Origin: Candidatus Poribacteria bacterium
GTDB taxonomy: Bacteria > Poribacteria > WGA-4E > WGA-3G
Assembly (NCBI GenBank): GCA_022827885.1
Contig: JAJEIP010000144.1
Location: forward strand, 50,086-114,085
Length of the DNA stretch: 64,000 nucleotides
Direction of reading: 5' to 3'
Shown piece by piece: positions 18,785 to 28,214 of this stretch. The position numbers and the translations under genes were made by a program. How positions within the stretch are numbered: the stretch's first letter is position 1; each line of letters starts with the position of its first letter. The notes under the pieces were generated by a model that saw only the letters and a list, made by a program, of their open reading frames with translations, did no database searches and had not been told where the DNA came from.

Positions 18785-19894
18785 ATGATTGAGAAAACCG
18801 CAACTCCGGTACACAGCGTTACCAGGAATATCATCTCCGAATCCGCTCAGATGCAAGCGGTCTTCCGATATGTTAAGCGAGTCGCGCCTACAAAGGCGAC
18901 TGTCCTCATCACAGGTGAAACAGGCGTTGGTAAAGAAATCGTCGCGCAAGCAATCCACAATAGCAGTCCGCGTAGAAATGCCCCCTTGAAAATAATAAAC
19001 TGTAGCGCAATTCCCCCAGAACTTATTCAAAGTGAACTCTTCGGACACGAAAGAGGTGCCTTTACCACCGCGGTTCGGCAGCATCGCGGTCTATTTGAAC
19101 AAGCGCATCGGGGGACCTTGTTCTTGGATGAAGTGGGCGAAATACCTCTTGTCGCCCAACCGAATTTTCTCCGTGTACTGGAACGGCAAGAAATCTCCCG
19201 GGTCGGCGGGGAAGCAGCCATCAAAGTGGATGTCCGAGTCATAGCAGCGACAAATGTTAACCTCAAAACCGCAGTCAATGAAAAAAAATTTAGAGAAGAT
19301 CTCTATTATCGGTTGAATCTCTTTCGCATTCAAATTCCGCCGCTCCGCCATCGACGTTCAGACATAGGACCTTTAGCTGTCAGTTTTCTCTCGCAATTAA
19401 GCACGGAGCATCATAAAGCAATTAACAACATAACGCCTGAGGCAATTCACTACCTCCAAAATATCAATTGGTACGGGAATGCGCGCGAACTCAGAAATGT
19501 AATAGAGACGGCGGTTATCCTGACCGAGAAGGCAGAATTGAAAAAGGAGGATGTGAAAATGGTTGTAGAAATGTTAAACGAGCATGATGAAAACTCGGAC
19601 ATGGACTCGGCAGAATTATCAGACACACGCCGCGTCGAAGCAGAAACTTCAAAAGAATTTAATGGGAACTCGCCTATAATACTTGAAAACGATAAAAATA
19701 GGCTCTGGGAATTAGTTCAGACAGGAACGATGTCTGAGATAACTTCTCATATTGCCCTTATGAGATACCAGACAGAAAGTGCTCACTGTTCAAAACAGGA
19801 TATTGCAAAAGGTCTCAAAATATCTGTGCCGACCTTGGACAAGTATTGTGCTTTAGCCGAGGAGAACATTGAAGAAAATAATAAAGAATCATAA
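18785..19894 (+). CDS. sigma54-dependent enhancer-binding protein (AAA+), lacking a recognisable N-terminal receiver domain
   Basis: Walker A GETGVGKE, ELFGHERGAFTTA (GAFTGA variant), GTLFLDEVGEIP, RVIAATN, FREDLYYRLN; no CheY-like N-terminus. Confidence 0.92.
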   Translation: MIEKTATPVHSVTRNIISESAQMQAVFRYVKRVAPTKATVLITGETGVGKEIVAQAIHNSSPRRNAPLKIINCSAIPPELIQSELFGHERGAFTTAVRQHRGLFEQAHRGTLFLDEVGEIPLVAQPNFLRVLERQEISRVGGEAAIKVDVRVIAATNVNLKTAVNEKKFREDLYYRLNLFRIQIPPLRHRRSDIGPLAVSFLSQLSTEHHKAINNITPEAIHYLQNINWYGNARELRNVIETAVILTEKAELKKEDVKMVVEMLNEHDENSDMDSAELSDTRRVEAETSKEFNGNSPIILENDKNRLWELVQTGTMSEITSHIALMRYQTESAHCSKQDIAKGLKISVPTLDKYCALAEENIEENNKES

Positions 19895-20107
19895 GGAGAT
19901 TAAATGTCTCCAGATGTCCAAGTATTTGCATAAGTCCTGTGTCTTTTCAAAAATCCAATAGATGCCTTTCTAAACTCACTGATTTCCCTTCCCTCTCCTT
20001 TCATTCAACCGGACGCTGTTACTCCCCTGTAAAATTTTTTTCCAAAAACAAAAAAATTAGCAAGAGATACAAATATTTTGGGGTTTTCTCAGGAATCAAG
20101 AAATAGG

Positions 20108-20122
20108 AAATCCATAGGATTT
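20108..20122. promoter_or_regulatory. AAATCC-ATA-GGATTT dyad, candidate enhancer (UAS) for the sigma54 promoter
   Basis: Perfect 6-bp arms about 95 bp upstream of the -24 element. Confidence 0.35.
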
Positions 20123-20216
20123 AGTATCCACTTGCGGTTTAGAACCTTGACGTTACGTGGTAATACGGTCTGTAAAATGAAAAATGCCCAATGATGATTC
20201 AAAGGATTTAGGAGAT

Positions 20217-20232
20217 TGGCACGGTTCTTGCC
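20217..20232 (+). promoter_or_regulatory. sigma54 promoter TTGGCACG-GTTC-TTGCC
   Basis: GG (-24) and GC (-12) dinucleotides with the canonical spacing, matching TGGCACG-N4-TTGC. Confidence 0.85.
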
Positions 20233-20308
20233 TAAGTATGTCTTTTAAAAAGGAACAGACGCTCGTTAAATTTCTCAACTGGTGTTCGATTTTTAAAAGG
20301 AGTACATA

Positions 20309-20791
20309 ATGAAGGGGATAAATCCAGGTTTCAATTTGGTTGCGTTTCTGGCTGTCGTTCTTATTTTCAGTGTCTCTGTTTTATCTATAGCCCAAGCACA
20401 GCAATCATCCACTAACGAGACGCATGACCTGCCAGAAGGTACGTGGTTGAAGGACGGGGAATTCATCTTTCCAGAGTATTCAAATGTGGGTCCCGACCCT
20501 GTTGAGGCGCAAGCGATACATGATGCTGAACGAGATGCCGCAGCGCACCTCAACAAACTGTTGTGGTTCACCACAGGTGTTTCCTTGCCAGTCATTGGGA
20601 TCTTTTTGTCTCAACGGAATCAACGTTCTATCCCTGGGGCACGCTTGATCGGGAAATCCTCTGAGTACGTTGCTTTCTATACAAACACGTACCGAATTAA
20701 AATGAAAAAACTTCGATTCAATTGGTCGTTACTCGGTTGTCTAAGCAGCACAGCAGTGGCGGGTTTGACGGTCTTTTTAGGAACACGGTAG
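20309..20791 (+). CDS. Small membrane protein, paralogue of 8640-9137; predicted sigma54 target
   Basis: Signal sequence; LIGKSSEYVAFYTNTYRIKMKKLR...LLGCLSS aligns with the 8640 protein. Confidence 0.6.
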   Translation: MKGINPGFNLVAFLAVVLIFSVSVLSIAQAQQSSTNETHDLPEGTWLKDGEFIFPEYSNVGPDPVEAQAIHDAERDAAAHLNKLLWFTTGVSLPVIGIFLSQRNQRSIPGARLIGKSSEYVAFYTNTYRIKMKKLRFNWSLLGCLSSTAVAGLTVFLGTR

Positions 20792-20836
20792 ACACCAGAA
20801 CACGGCAGTAAACAGACGAGTCGCGATCATCCTCAG

Positions 20837-21571
20837 ATGCGATGCCTAATAGGGAGCGATATTGTGAATAGTAAAAAGCCTATATTTTCTGTTGTATGGA
20901 TCGGTTTAGTTACTTCGTTGGTTGCCCAAGTTGGGATGTTGAGTGGCTGCGGGCAATTCGAGACGTGGACGAATGACTCGCCCGAAATTACGACCCTCAC
21001 TTTGCCAAAGGAAGTTCCCTACGGCGAGACGGTAATATTTAAGGTGAGGGTGTTTGATGCTGAAACCGACGATCTGACGTACGCATGGGAGGTATCAGAG
21101 GGTTTGCTAATCGGAGAAGCGGGTCCCGAAGTTGAATGGAAAGCCCCAGATTTGCCGTTTCAGGAGATCGCGCCGCCAAGAACCGTGAAGGTGCAAGTAT
21201 TTGTTAACGATGGCGGTGAAGAAGATGTCTCGGAATCAGCATCTATTCTTGTTTATTCAAAAGCCTACAGTGTCGCAGATGAACTCAGCGGTGTTTACCA
21301 ACTCATTCGCACTGAGATAGACGGTAAACGTGTTGAAGGCACTGGGACATTGCGTCTTACAGAGAAAACGTTCACCCAAGAATTTGAGAACGGGGACCGA
21401 TTTTTAGTGGGTTCTTATAAGTTAATTGAACCCTATGATAACAGACAAGGAACAATTCATTGGTTTATTGATGGGAATTCTAAGCCGGCGGTGAGCACTT
21501 ATACCTCGGATGGAAGACTCTTGGTTCTTTATTCGGAGACGACCTCTACGCGGCATATTTACCAAAGGTAA
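20837..21571 (+). CDS. Putative lipoprotein with PKD/Ig-like domain
   Basis: Lipobox LSGC; EITTLTLPKEVPYGETVIFKVRVFDAETDDLTYAWEVSEG. Confidence 0.65.
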   Translation: MRCLIGSDIVNSKKPIFSVVWIGLVTSLVAQVGMLSGCGQFETWTNDSPEITTLTLPKEVPYGETVIFKVRVFDAETDDLTYAWEVSEGLLIGEAGPEVEWKAPDLPFQEIAPPRTVKVQVFVNDGGEEDVSESASILVYSKAYSVADELSGVYQLIRTEIDGKRVEGTGTLRLTEKTFTQEFENGDRFLVGSYKLIEPYDNRQGTIHWFIDGNSKPAVSTYTSDGRLLVLYSETTSTRHIYQR

Positions 21572-21608
21572 ATGAATGGAAAAATATATCCCTCCTCCTT
21601 GGGGATAG

Positions 21609-21651
21609 TGGTTTCAGCGGCGATGCTTGAGTTGCTTCGCCGCTAAAACCA
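21609..21651. other. Strong hairpin TGGTTTCAGCGGCGA...TTCGCCGCTAAAACCA
   Basis: About 14/16 complementary arms, about 12-nt loop, no U-tract. Confidence 0.5.
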
Positions 21652-21742
21652 TACAAACATACATCTTTAGATAATACTTTAGCGTTCCACCTGAGCTTTA
21701 GACGAACGCTGAGAACACGGTAAACCCTTCAGGGATCGGGAA

Positions 21743-22939
21743 ATGTCAACACTTTTCACCTATATTTCACGTATCGGCGCGAACGCGTTACGGCAATTTC
21801 AAGAACATAAATGTATGCACCAAGCTGCAGCCTTGGCGTTCAATACAATTCTTTGTCTGGTGCCTTTGTCAGCGGTTGCCCTATTCCTACTAAAAACCTT
21901 CGGACTTGTGGAAAATGAGAAGTCCGCGCTGATTGCCGCCTTGGATAACTTCCTACCAAACTATGGAGCAGATGAGATTGTATCCGGGATCTCTGAATTT
22001 GCGAACAGGAACCTAACAGGTCTCGGCGTTGGTGGTTTTTTATTTTTTCTCGTAGTCTCATTAATGTTGTTTATCGCTGTTGAAGAGCATTTCAATGATA
22101 TTTGGGGAAGCCGGAGGCGCTTACCCCTGATGCAGGCGTTTCAGAAGTATTCAGTTTTTTACGCGCTTTTGTTAATAGGACCCCTCTTAATCTGGACTGT
22201 TTTTTCTACTATTACTTTCTGGGTATATGCCTACATTTTTCCCTGGATTTCGGTCTATTGCTTATTTTTATTCATGTACATAGCGTTTCCGAATACCTCC
22301 GTGAAATGGAGGGCGGCTCTTATTGGAACATGCGTAGCAGGAACACTGTTTCAAATCGCTCGGATTGGGTTTAGCCACTATTTTGCGTTGGTCTGGCAGA
22401 ACTATAGCGAGGTCTATGGGACACTGGCAATGGTGATCATTTTAGCGATATGGATCTATGCGACTTGGATTGTAATTCTATTGGGTGCTGAAGTCACGAA
22501 TTCGGTCCAATACTATAGCAGTCAGAAACACGCTTATGGGAAGTCGTTTCCTGAGAGCCATGACTATATTACGCCTTTAGGTGTTATTACGCTGTTTTTG
22601 ACCGTCGCGACACACTTCCACAAGGGGAAAGGGGCGTGTTCGGCGGCTGACACCGCTGGAACTGTTGGGGTTCCCCAATTATTGGTCAACAAAATTTTTG
22701 AAAAATTCAAAGCTGCAGGATTAATCTATGAGGTGGAAGGTGATACGAAGGGGTATCTCCCGGCTCGTTCTTTAGATATGATTACGCTGGATTCTGTTGT
22801 AGCAGCGGTAGCGTTAGATGTGGATGCGCACTTTATGGCGACGTTGTCAGATACACCGGCGTTGACAAAGGTGCTCGGAGGTCTTCAGCAAACCCAAACT
22901 GAGACGCTTAAAGGGATTCCTGTCAGCTCCCTTTTATGA
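21743..22939 (+). CDS. YihY/BrkB (virulence factor BrkB-like) inner-membrane protein
   Basis: HKCMHQAAALAFNTILCLVPLSAVALFLL, multiple TMs, YSEVYGTLAMVIILAIWIYATWIVILLGAEV. Confidence 0.9.
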   Translation: MSTLFTYISRIGANALRQFQEHKCMHQAAALAFNTILCLVPLSAVALFLLKTFGLVENEKSALIAALDNFLPNYGADEIVSGISEFANRNLTGLGVGGFLFFLVVSLMLFIAVEEHFNDIWGSRRRLPLMQAFQKYSVFYALLLIGPLLIWTVFSTITFWVYAYIFPWISVYCLFLFMYIAFPNTSVKWRAALIGTCVAGTLFQIARIGFSHYFALVWQNYSEVYGTLAMVIILAIWIYATWIVILLGAEVTNSVQYYSSQKHAYGKSFPESHDYITPLGVITLFLTVATHFHKGKGACSAADTAGTVGVPQLLVNKIFEKFKAAGLIYEVEGDTKGYLPARSLDMITLDSVVAAVALDVDAHFMATLSDTPALTKVLGGLQQTQTETLKGIPVSSLL

Positions 22940-22952
22940 GAGGAAAAAAATT

Positions 22953-23459
22953 ATGGACTGGTCTTTGCTTGCTTCAATCTTTTGGAAATTGAGTCTGGGT
23001 CTACTACTCATCGCTCTAACAGTGCTCACCGGTTATTTGTGTGCTGCTGTCGGGAGCCTCCGAAACTCGCTTCATAGCATCCGAGACACATTACGCTCTA
23101 TAGAAAGCGTCGTCAACCAAGAACTCAGCGAACTCATTATAGATATAGATAGGACAGCGAAAGTGCTAAACACGGAACTACCGACACTATTGGGAAACCT
23201 ACGATCTGTGTTGGCATCTTGGGAAGGTATTAGTGAATCTGAAATTCGACCGACTGTCCATAACGTCCGAGAAATGAGTAATGTCTTGAGCCGCAGCGCG
23301 CAAGAACTCGATCGACTGGTTCAGAAGGTAAGCGATTTTTCTGCGGAGACAGTAGACCAAGTTGCCTTTTTCCGCAATCAACTTGCAGGATTATTGACAA
23401 ACACTATAAGTGTGTGGCACGGAATTAAAGCGGGTTGGGGTAGTTTCATTTCCAGGTAA
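22953..23459 (+). CDS. Membrane-anchored coiled-coil (DUF948-like)
   Basis: N-terminal TM then extended helical region. Confidence 0.55.
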   Translation: MDWSLLASIFWKLSLGLLLIALTVLTGYLCAAVGSLRNSLHSIRDTLRSIESVVNQELSELIIDIDRTAKVLNTELPTLLGNLRSVLASWEGISESEIRPTVHNVREMSNVLSRSAQELDRLVQKVSDFSAETVDQVAFFRNQLAGLLTNTISVWHGIKAGWGSFISR

Positions 23460-23468
23460 CCGACATTC

Positions 23469-23521
23469 ACCCCTCTCCTGGTAGGTGCGGTTTCTAACCG
23501 CACCGGTGCTGAATGTCTAAT
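23469..23521. repeat. Partial MITE with GGTAGGTGCGGTTTCTAACCGCACC core, interrupted by the next MITE
   Basis: Core and ...CTGAATGTCTAA end match the MITE at 57762-57891. Confidence 0.6.
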
Positions 23522-23659
23522 TATGGTAAATCCTATAAATAAGTAGACGTTTGCAAGTCAATGTGTCATGAGAAAGATCGCTAATTCCCCCTTGATAAGG
23601 GGGGTTAGGGGGGTTAAGTCCTCATCTCTAATGTCTAATTAACTCTAAAATCTACCAGA
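23522..23659. mobile_element. MITE with TATGGTAAATCCTATAAATAAGTAGAC / GTCTAATTAACTCTAAAATCTACCAGA termini
   Basis: TIR match to copies at 31616-31721 and 57762-57891; internal CCCCCTTGATAAGGGGGGTTAGGGGGGTT. Confidence 0.75.
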
Positions 23660-23744
23660 GTTGGGATCCGTGAATGTCTCACGGATATTAAATTACCGTT
23701 AGCAGCTAATTGACTGCTATAACACTTAAAAAGGAAAATCGATT

Positions 23745-24932
23745 ATGGTAAAGAAATGTGTTTATACCCTCTTGGGCATATCACTTGTGTTATTTGGCAC
23801 CACTCTTGTTACGAGCGACGTGTCTGCACAAGAGGTGTCCGTTACCGACTATCAAGTTCCAGTCAGTGCCGCAGACCGGCTCCTTATTGATTTTTCCATG
23901 AACCATGCGACAATGGGCTCGAATGCAACGGCCAGTAAAGGAAACGTGGGGGGTATTTACAAAAGGTTTTATGATTCCTTGCCGTTTGGCTATTCAATTG
24001 ACATTATTGGGTCCGGTTTGCTGGATAGAAACATAGAAACCGATGCGTATGATACAAATTATCAAATCAATAGCGATGTCGGGGTCAAAAAGTACTTGAT
24101 GGAGAACAATCCCTTCCTTAGGGATAGTTTCGGTTCTGTCCGTGCGACTTCAGACATGAGCAAGGCATATGACCGTCCGACTTCTGCCGTAACCCTTGGC
24201 ATGGGATATGGACGCTTTATTGACGCGACTGCATTGGCAAAAGCCGTTCGCATTGAAGCATTCCTCATGAAAGAGGGAGAACTGAGCGATCATCTGCCGA
24301 AAGACGTCATTCTTGAGTTGAGTCAGATTATCAAGCGCGAAGACGAATATAAAGACAAGTTCGGCGAAATCTACAAAAAAGAGTGGTATAAAGACATGGA
24401 AACCGTCATGACGGAGTCCGGTTTCCTGCAAGAAGAGGGTCTCAGTGCAATCGGGGTTCTTCGGATTGAAGAGATTCTTGAACGTGAGGAAATAGCGGAT
24501 CGGTTCTATGGCTGGGATGTGGCACTTGGTTCCAAATTCGATATTACCACGCCCTATACCGACCAGGAGCGTTCCATTGCGCATCTCGATGTGACTGCGA
24601 GTTATGCGCGTCCTATCGCATGGCAATGGCAAATCAGCGAGCGTCTTTCAATAAACACACCCTTTGATAGCATCGGAGGGGCATTCTCGTTGTCGTTATC
24701 AAGCGATATTTCCTATGAATTGTCTAACCGTATTGACCTTCGTCTCCGACATCTGTTTCGGTTGGATAAACCGGAAGTCGGGAATACAGAGAGCAGCCAT
24801 TCACTCGGTGCCTCGTTTATTTACTATATTGAGAATAACATCAACCTCGTGGCAACACAACAGGTTGAAATAGTGCCTGATGAAGACATCGCCACTAACT
24901 TTACCGTTGTTTTCAACTACCGCATTTTCTAA
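23745..24932 (+). CDS. Secreted/outer-membrane beta-barrel-like protein
   Basis: Signal peptide, C-terminal alternating strands ending IATNFTVVFNYRIF. Confidence 0.55.
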   Translation: MVKKCVYTLLGISLVLFGTTLVTSDVSAQEVSVTDYQVPVSAADRLLIDFSMNHATMGSNATASKGNVGGIYKRFYDSLPFGYSIDIIGSGLLDRNIETDAYDTNYQINSDVGVKKYLMENNPFLRDSFGSVRATSDMSKAYDRPTSAVTLGMGYGRFIDATALAKAVRIEAFLMKEGELSDHLPKDVILELSQIIKREDEYKDKFGEIYKKEWYKDMETVMTESGFLQEEGLSAIGVLRIEEILEREEIADRFYGWDVALGSKFDITTPYTDQERSIAHLDVTASYARPIAWQWQISERLSINTPFDSIGGAFSLSLSSDISYELSNRIDLRLRHLFRLDKPEVGNTESSHSLGASFIYYIENNINLVATQQVEIVPDEDIATNFTVVFNYRIF

Positions 24933-24939
24933 GCGAGCT

Positions 24940-25052
24940 TATAGTAAAACCCCAAAACATGTGAACATAACAGAATCTGCGACTTTACCGTCGCTGCCGA
25001 GGGTTCCTAACCTCGCCAACTCCTATCTATATTTAATTGTGGACTTACTATA
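24940..25052. mobile_element. MITE-like element TATAGTAAAACC...GGACTTACTATA
   Basis: Inverted termini TATAGTAAAACC / TATAGTAAGTCC, internal CGAGGGTT-CCT-AACCTCG palindrome. Confidence 0.6.
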
Positions 25053-25118
25053 AAGGTGATTTCTCAAACACAGTCCATAATCTGTGTTATTTACAACTTA
25101 CCCCTAAAGGAGAAAAAA

Positions 25119-25403
25119 ATGAGTAATAATGAACAAAACAATAATGGACAAAACAATGGCTTAGCCACAGTCCTTGCCCTTTTTACGGGTTTTATCGCTG
25201 GCGCAGTGATGGGTCTCCTCTATGCCCCTAATTCAGGCGCGGAAACACGGGCGAAAGTTCGTAAGACCTCTGCCGATGTGAAAAATCAGACCGTAGAATT
25301 TGCACAGCAGACGATTGGTGCTATTAAGGAAGGCGCACAGACGCTTCGTCCTCGCCAAAGTGATGCCACTGATAGTGAAGATGAAACGACCGAGGAAACA
25401 TAG
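25119..25403 (+). CDS. YtxH domain protein
   Basis: LALFTGFIAGAVMGLLYAPNSGAETRAKVRKTSADV; SD AAAGGAG before ATG 25119. Confidence 0.8.
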   Translation: MSNNEQNNNGQNNGLATVLALFTGFIAGAVMGLLYAPNSGAETRAKVRKTSADVKNQTVEFAQQTIGAIKEGAQTLRPRQSDATDSEDETTEET

Positions 25404-25440
25404 ATGCTAAGGCTATGAAACGTAGGAGGCCGAGCTAGAT

Positions 25441-26250
25441 ATGCCAAACCTGATAAATTCAAGGATGGAAAGGATATGGTGTCCGGTAATAGGGGAAAGC
25501 CCACTTATCGCCGCTGCCATTCACGACGGGCACGATTCCCGGGAGGAAGTCTCACAGCTTTTCGCTTTGACAGATGCTGAACGGCTCCGTGAAGAGGATC
25601 CGTTTACGGCGACATGGACGACGATTGCAGAGACGCGAATTGTTGGCTTGCGCTCTCGATTTGAAGTGGATTTGAATCGACCGCGCGAGAATGCCGTCTA
25701 TATGGAGCCCGCTGATGCCTGGGGTTTGCAGGTATGGAAAGCACCGCTATCTGCAGAAGTTAGGGCTCGATCGTTGGCAGAATATGATGCTTTTTATGCA
25801 GAGGTAGAGCGTATTTTAACCGACGTAGAGCAGCAGTTTGGTCACTTTGTGGTTTTCGATCTTCACACATATAACCATCGCCGCGCGGGGGGCAATGCCC
25901 CCCCAGCCGCGGCTATAGCGAATCCAGAGGTGAACATCGGGACTGGAAACATGCCCCGCGAACGCTGGGCACCGATCGTAGAACGTTTCATGAACGACTT
26001 ACAGAATTTCGATTTTTTAGGGCGACAACTTGATGTTCGTGAAAACATCAAATTCCGTGGGGGTCATTTCTCGCGTTGGATTCATGAAACCTTTCCGTTT
26101 TCGGGATGCGCACTTGCCATTGAATTCAAAAAATTCTTCATGGATGAGTGGACAGGGGTGCCGGATAGGGCGCAAGTTGATGCGATAAGGCAAGCACTTT
26201 GTCACACTGTTCCGGGTGTCCTAAACGAACTTGAAAAATTCAACCGTTAA
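25441..26250 (+). CDS. N-formylglutamate amidohydrolase family protein
   Basis: HDGHDSREE, VVFDLHTYNHRR, NPEVNIGTGNM, FRGGHFSRWIHETFPFSGCALAIEFKKFFMDEWTG. Confidence 0.88.
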   Translation: MPNLINSRMERIWCPVIGESPLIAAAIHDGHDSREEVSQLFALTDAERLREEDPFTATWTTIAETRIVGLRSRFEVDLNRPRENAVYMEPADAWGLQVWKAPLSAEVRARSLAEYDAFYAEVERILTDVEQQFGHFVVFDLHTYNHRRAGGNAPPAAAIANPEVNIGTGNMPRERWAPIVERFMNDLQNFDFLGRQLDVRENIKFRGGHFSRWIHETFPFSGCALAIEFKKFFMDEWTGVPDRAQVDAIRQALCHTVPGVLNELEKFNR

Positions 26251-26274
26251 ACTGATTGTGAATGGATTTTAGAT

Positions 26275-28185
26275 ATGGGAAAACCACCCAAAAAGCCACT
26301 CAAAGTTATCTCTGATCGCTTCATCCAGACGGTTTGTACACGCCTCGCCGAGAATAAGCAGGTGAGGCGAACTCTACCGCTCGGGGGTCGATTGCACATT
26401 GATAGGCAGCTGCCGTTCTTGTGTATTTATCGCCGCCCGCCTGGGCGCGTGGACGCGGGTACGGATCGTCTTGTTATGGGGCAGGCTTCGTATATAGTCG
26501 CATCTGGCGACAGAAATCTAAGCGAGAGCCTGTCTAAACTGATACGGCGTATTGTAAAGACGCTTACGCCGGAATTTGGTAACTTTCTTCTTCTTGAGCT
26601 TTGGGCTGGTCGGGAGAAGGAAACAGAGGTCCTTCCTCAGAATCCTGAATTCCGTATTCTGACACAACACCATGGGAATCCTTCGCGAGCGGTTAGGACA
26701 CTGGAACAAGCACTAACGCAAATTCAAATCCGCAAACTCGCATCTCGTGTAGAAGTGAGTCGAGGTAGAAAAATCGGACCCGTTGGACAACCCGCAGTGT
26801 TATCCGGTTCAGAATGCGAAGCGTTAGGATGTTCTACCATTGGGATTGAGGTATGCCCTATCTATCACTCCCAAGAAACGGGGGAAGTGTTTCCGTTGAT
26901 CCTGCGATCCTTGCGCCAGCAATTGACCCGTGGGTTACACCAAACCTTTTTCCAGTTCTCTCGAACCGAGACGAGACACCGACCCTCCCACTTCCACGTT
27001 CTCGGACGCCGCGCAGTCGTAAAGGCGGTGTGGAAGGTTGACAGACGGCTCGCAGAAGTAAGCAATGCCTTCGATTTTTTACTTCAGGTGACACCTGTTA
27101 ACGCAGGTGCCGCATACACAGCGTTCAAACAAACCGGTTTTGACCGAACACCCGTTTTCCATTACCGCCCCCAATCCTTCGATGTTGCACACCTTAAACG
27201 AGAACTCTGGGGTGCCCGCATTGAAGGCATAGAGGACCCAACGTTGGGTCAACTTTTTCGAGAAAAACGTAATGAGCTGGACACCCAACTCACAATGCTT
27301 ACCCGAATGGATACGCCTGCTTTTCTATACGGTGGATTACAATTGTTCGGGCCGGTTGATGACAAGCTGCTGGATGTGGCTGAGATGGTGGTCACTCAAG
27401 TGCCGGCGAAAAGCCGCGAAAAGCCGTCTGTGTCTCCAGTGAAGGCACCCGCCTTTGCGAATCGTGTGGAAGCAGAGCTGGCTTACTACCGCCAGCAGAT
27501 GTCTTCATTTTCAGCAGATGTGCAGATTCGAGATGATATGTATGCTGGACTCATGGTTTCTCGAGGGAACTTGTTTATCGGCAAGGGTACCAAAATATCG
27601 ACTTCTCGGGTTGAGGCACTCCTACAGCATGAAGTTGGCACTCACATTCTCACGTATTTCAATGGGCAGGCACAGCCGTTCCGAATGCTGTATACAGGGT
27701 TGGCAGGATATGAAGAAATGCAAGAAGGACTCGCTGTGTTAGCTGAGTATCTTGTAGGCGGGCTGAGCCTCCCGCGGCTTCGTCTGCTTGCTGCAAGAGT
27801 CTTGGCAACTCGATGTTTGACCGACGGTGCCTCATTCATTGAAACCTTTCGCTGCCTCATAGAGAAATACCACTTCAGTCAACGGGCAGCATTCACGCTA
27901 ACCATGCGTATCTATCGCGGCGGCGGGTTCCCTAAAGATGCCGTTTATCTCCGAGGCTTGGTCGGACTGTTAGATTACTTGAAAAAAGGCGGGGACCTTA
28001 TGCCACTGTTCGTCGGAAAGATCGCGGCAGAACATATTCCGCTCATTCAAGAATTACAATGGCGTAAGGTCCTAATTCCGGCTCCCTTGCGTCCACGCTA
28101 CATGGAATCTTCAGATGTAACTGTAAAACTGGCGCGACTTCGAGAGGGGATGTCCCTACTTGATTTAATTGGAACTCGTCAATAA
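26275..28185 (+). CDS. DUF1704 / QEGLA-motif metallopeptidase (tyrosine carboxypeptidase MATCAP-like family)
   Basis: LLQHEVGTHILTYFNGQAQPFRMLYTGLAGYEEMQEGLAVLAEYL: HExxxH plus QEGLA. Confidence 0.9.
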   Translation: MGKPPKKPLKVISDRFIQTVCTRLAENKQVRRTLPLGGRLHIDRQLPFLCIYRRPPGRVDAGTDRLVMGQASYIVASGDRNLSESLSKLIRRIVKTLTPEFGNFLLLELWAGREKETEVLPQNPEFRILTQHHGNPSRAVRTLEQALTQIQIRKLASRVEVSRGRKIGPVGQPAVLSGSECEALGCSTIGIEVCPIYHSQETGEVFPLILRSLRQQLTRGLHQTFFQFSRTETRHRPSHFHVLGRRAVVKAVWKVDRRLAEVSNAFDFLLQVTPVNAGAAYTAFKQTGFDRTPVFHYRPQSFDVAHLKRELWGARIEGIEDPTLGQLFREKRNELDTQLTMLTRMDTPAFLYGGLQLFGPVDDKLLDVAEMVVTQVPAKSREKPSVSPVKAPAFANRVEAELAYYRQQMSSFSADVQIRDDMYAGLMVSRGNLFIGKGTKISTSRVEALLQHEVGTHILTYFNGQAQPFRMLYTGLAGYEEMQEGLAVLAEYLVGGLSLPRLRLLAARVLATRCLTDGASFIETFRCLIEKYHFSQRAAFTLTMRIYRGGGFPKDAVYLRGLVGLLDYLKKGGDLMPLFVGKIAAEHIPLIQELQWRKVLIPAPLRPRYMESSDVTVKLARLREGMSLLDLIGTRQ

Positions 28186-28214
28186 GCAAAATAACTTCAC
28201 ATAAAGGAGAAAAA

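Noticed and set aside
25885-25915. GC-rich hairpin CGCGGGGGGCAATGCCCCCC in the N-formylglutamate amidohydrolase gene as an inserted repeat
   Set aside because: The encoded NHRRAGGNAPPAAAIANPEVNIGTG fits the normal family sequence at this position, so no insertion is needed.
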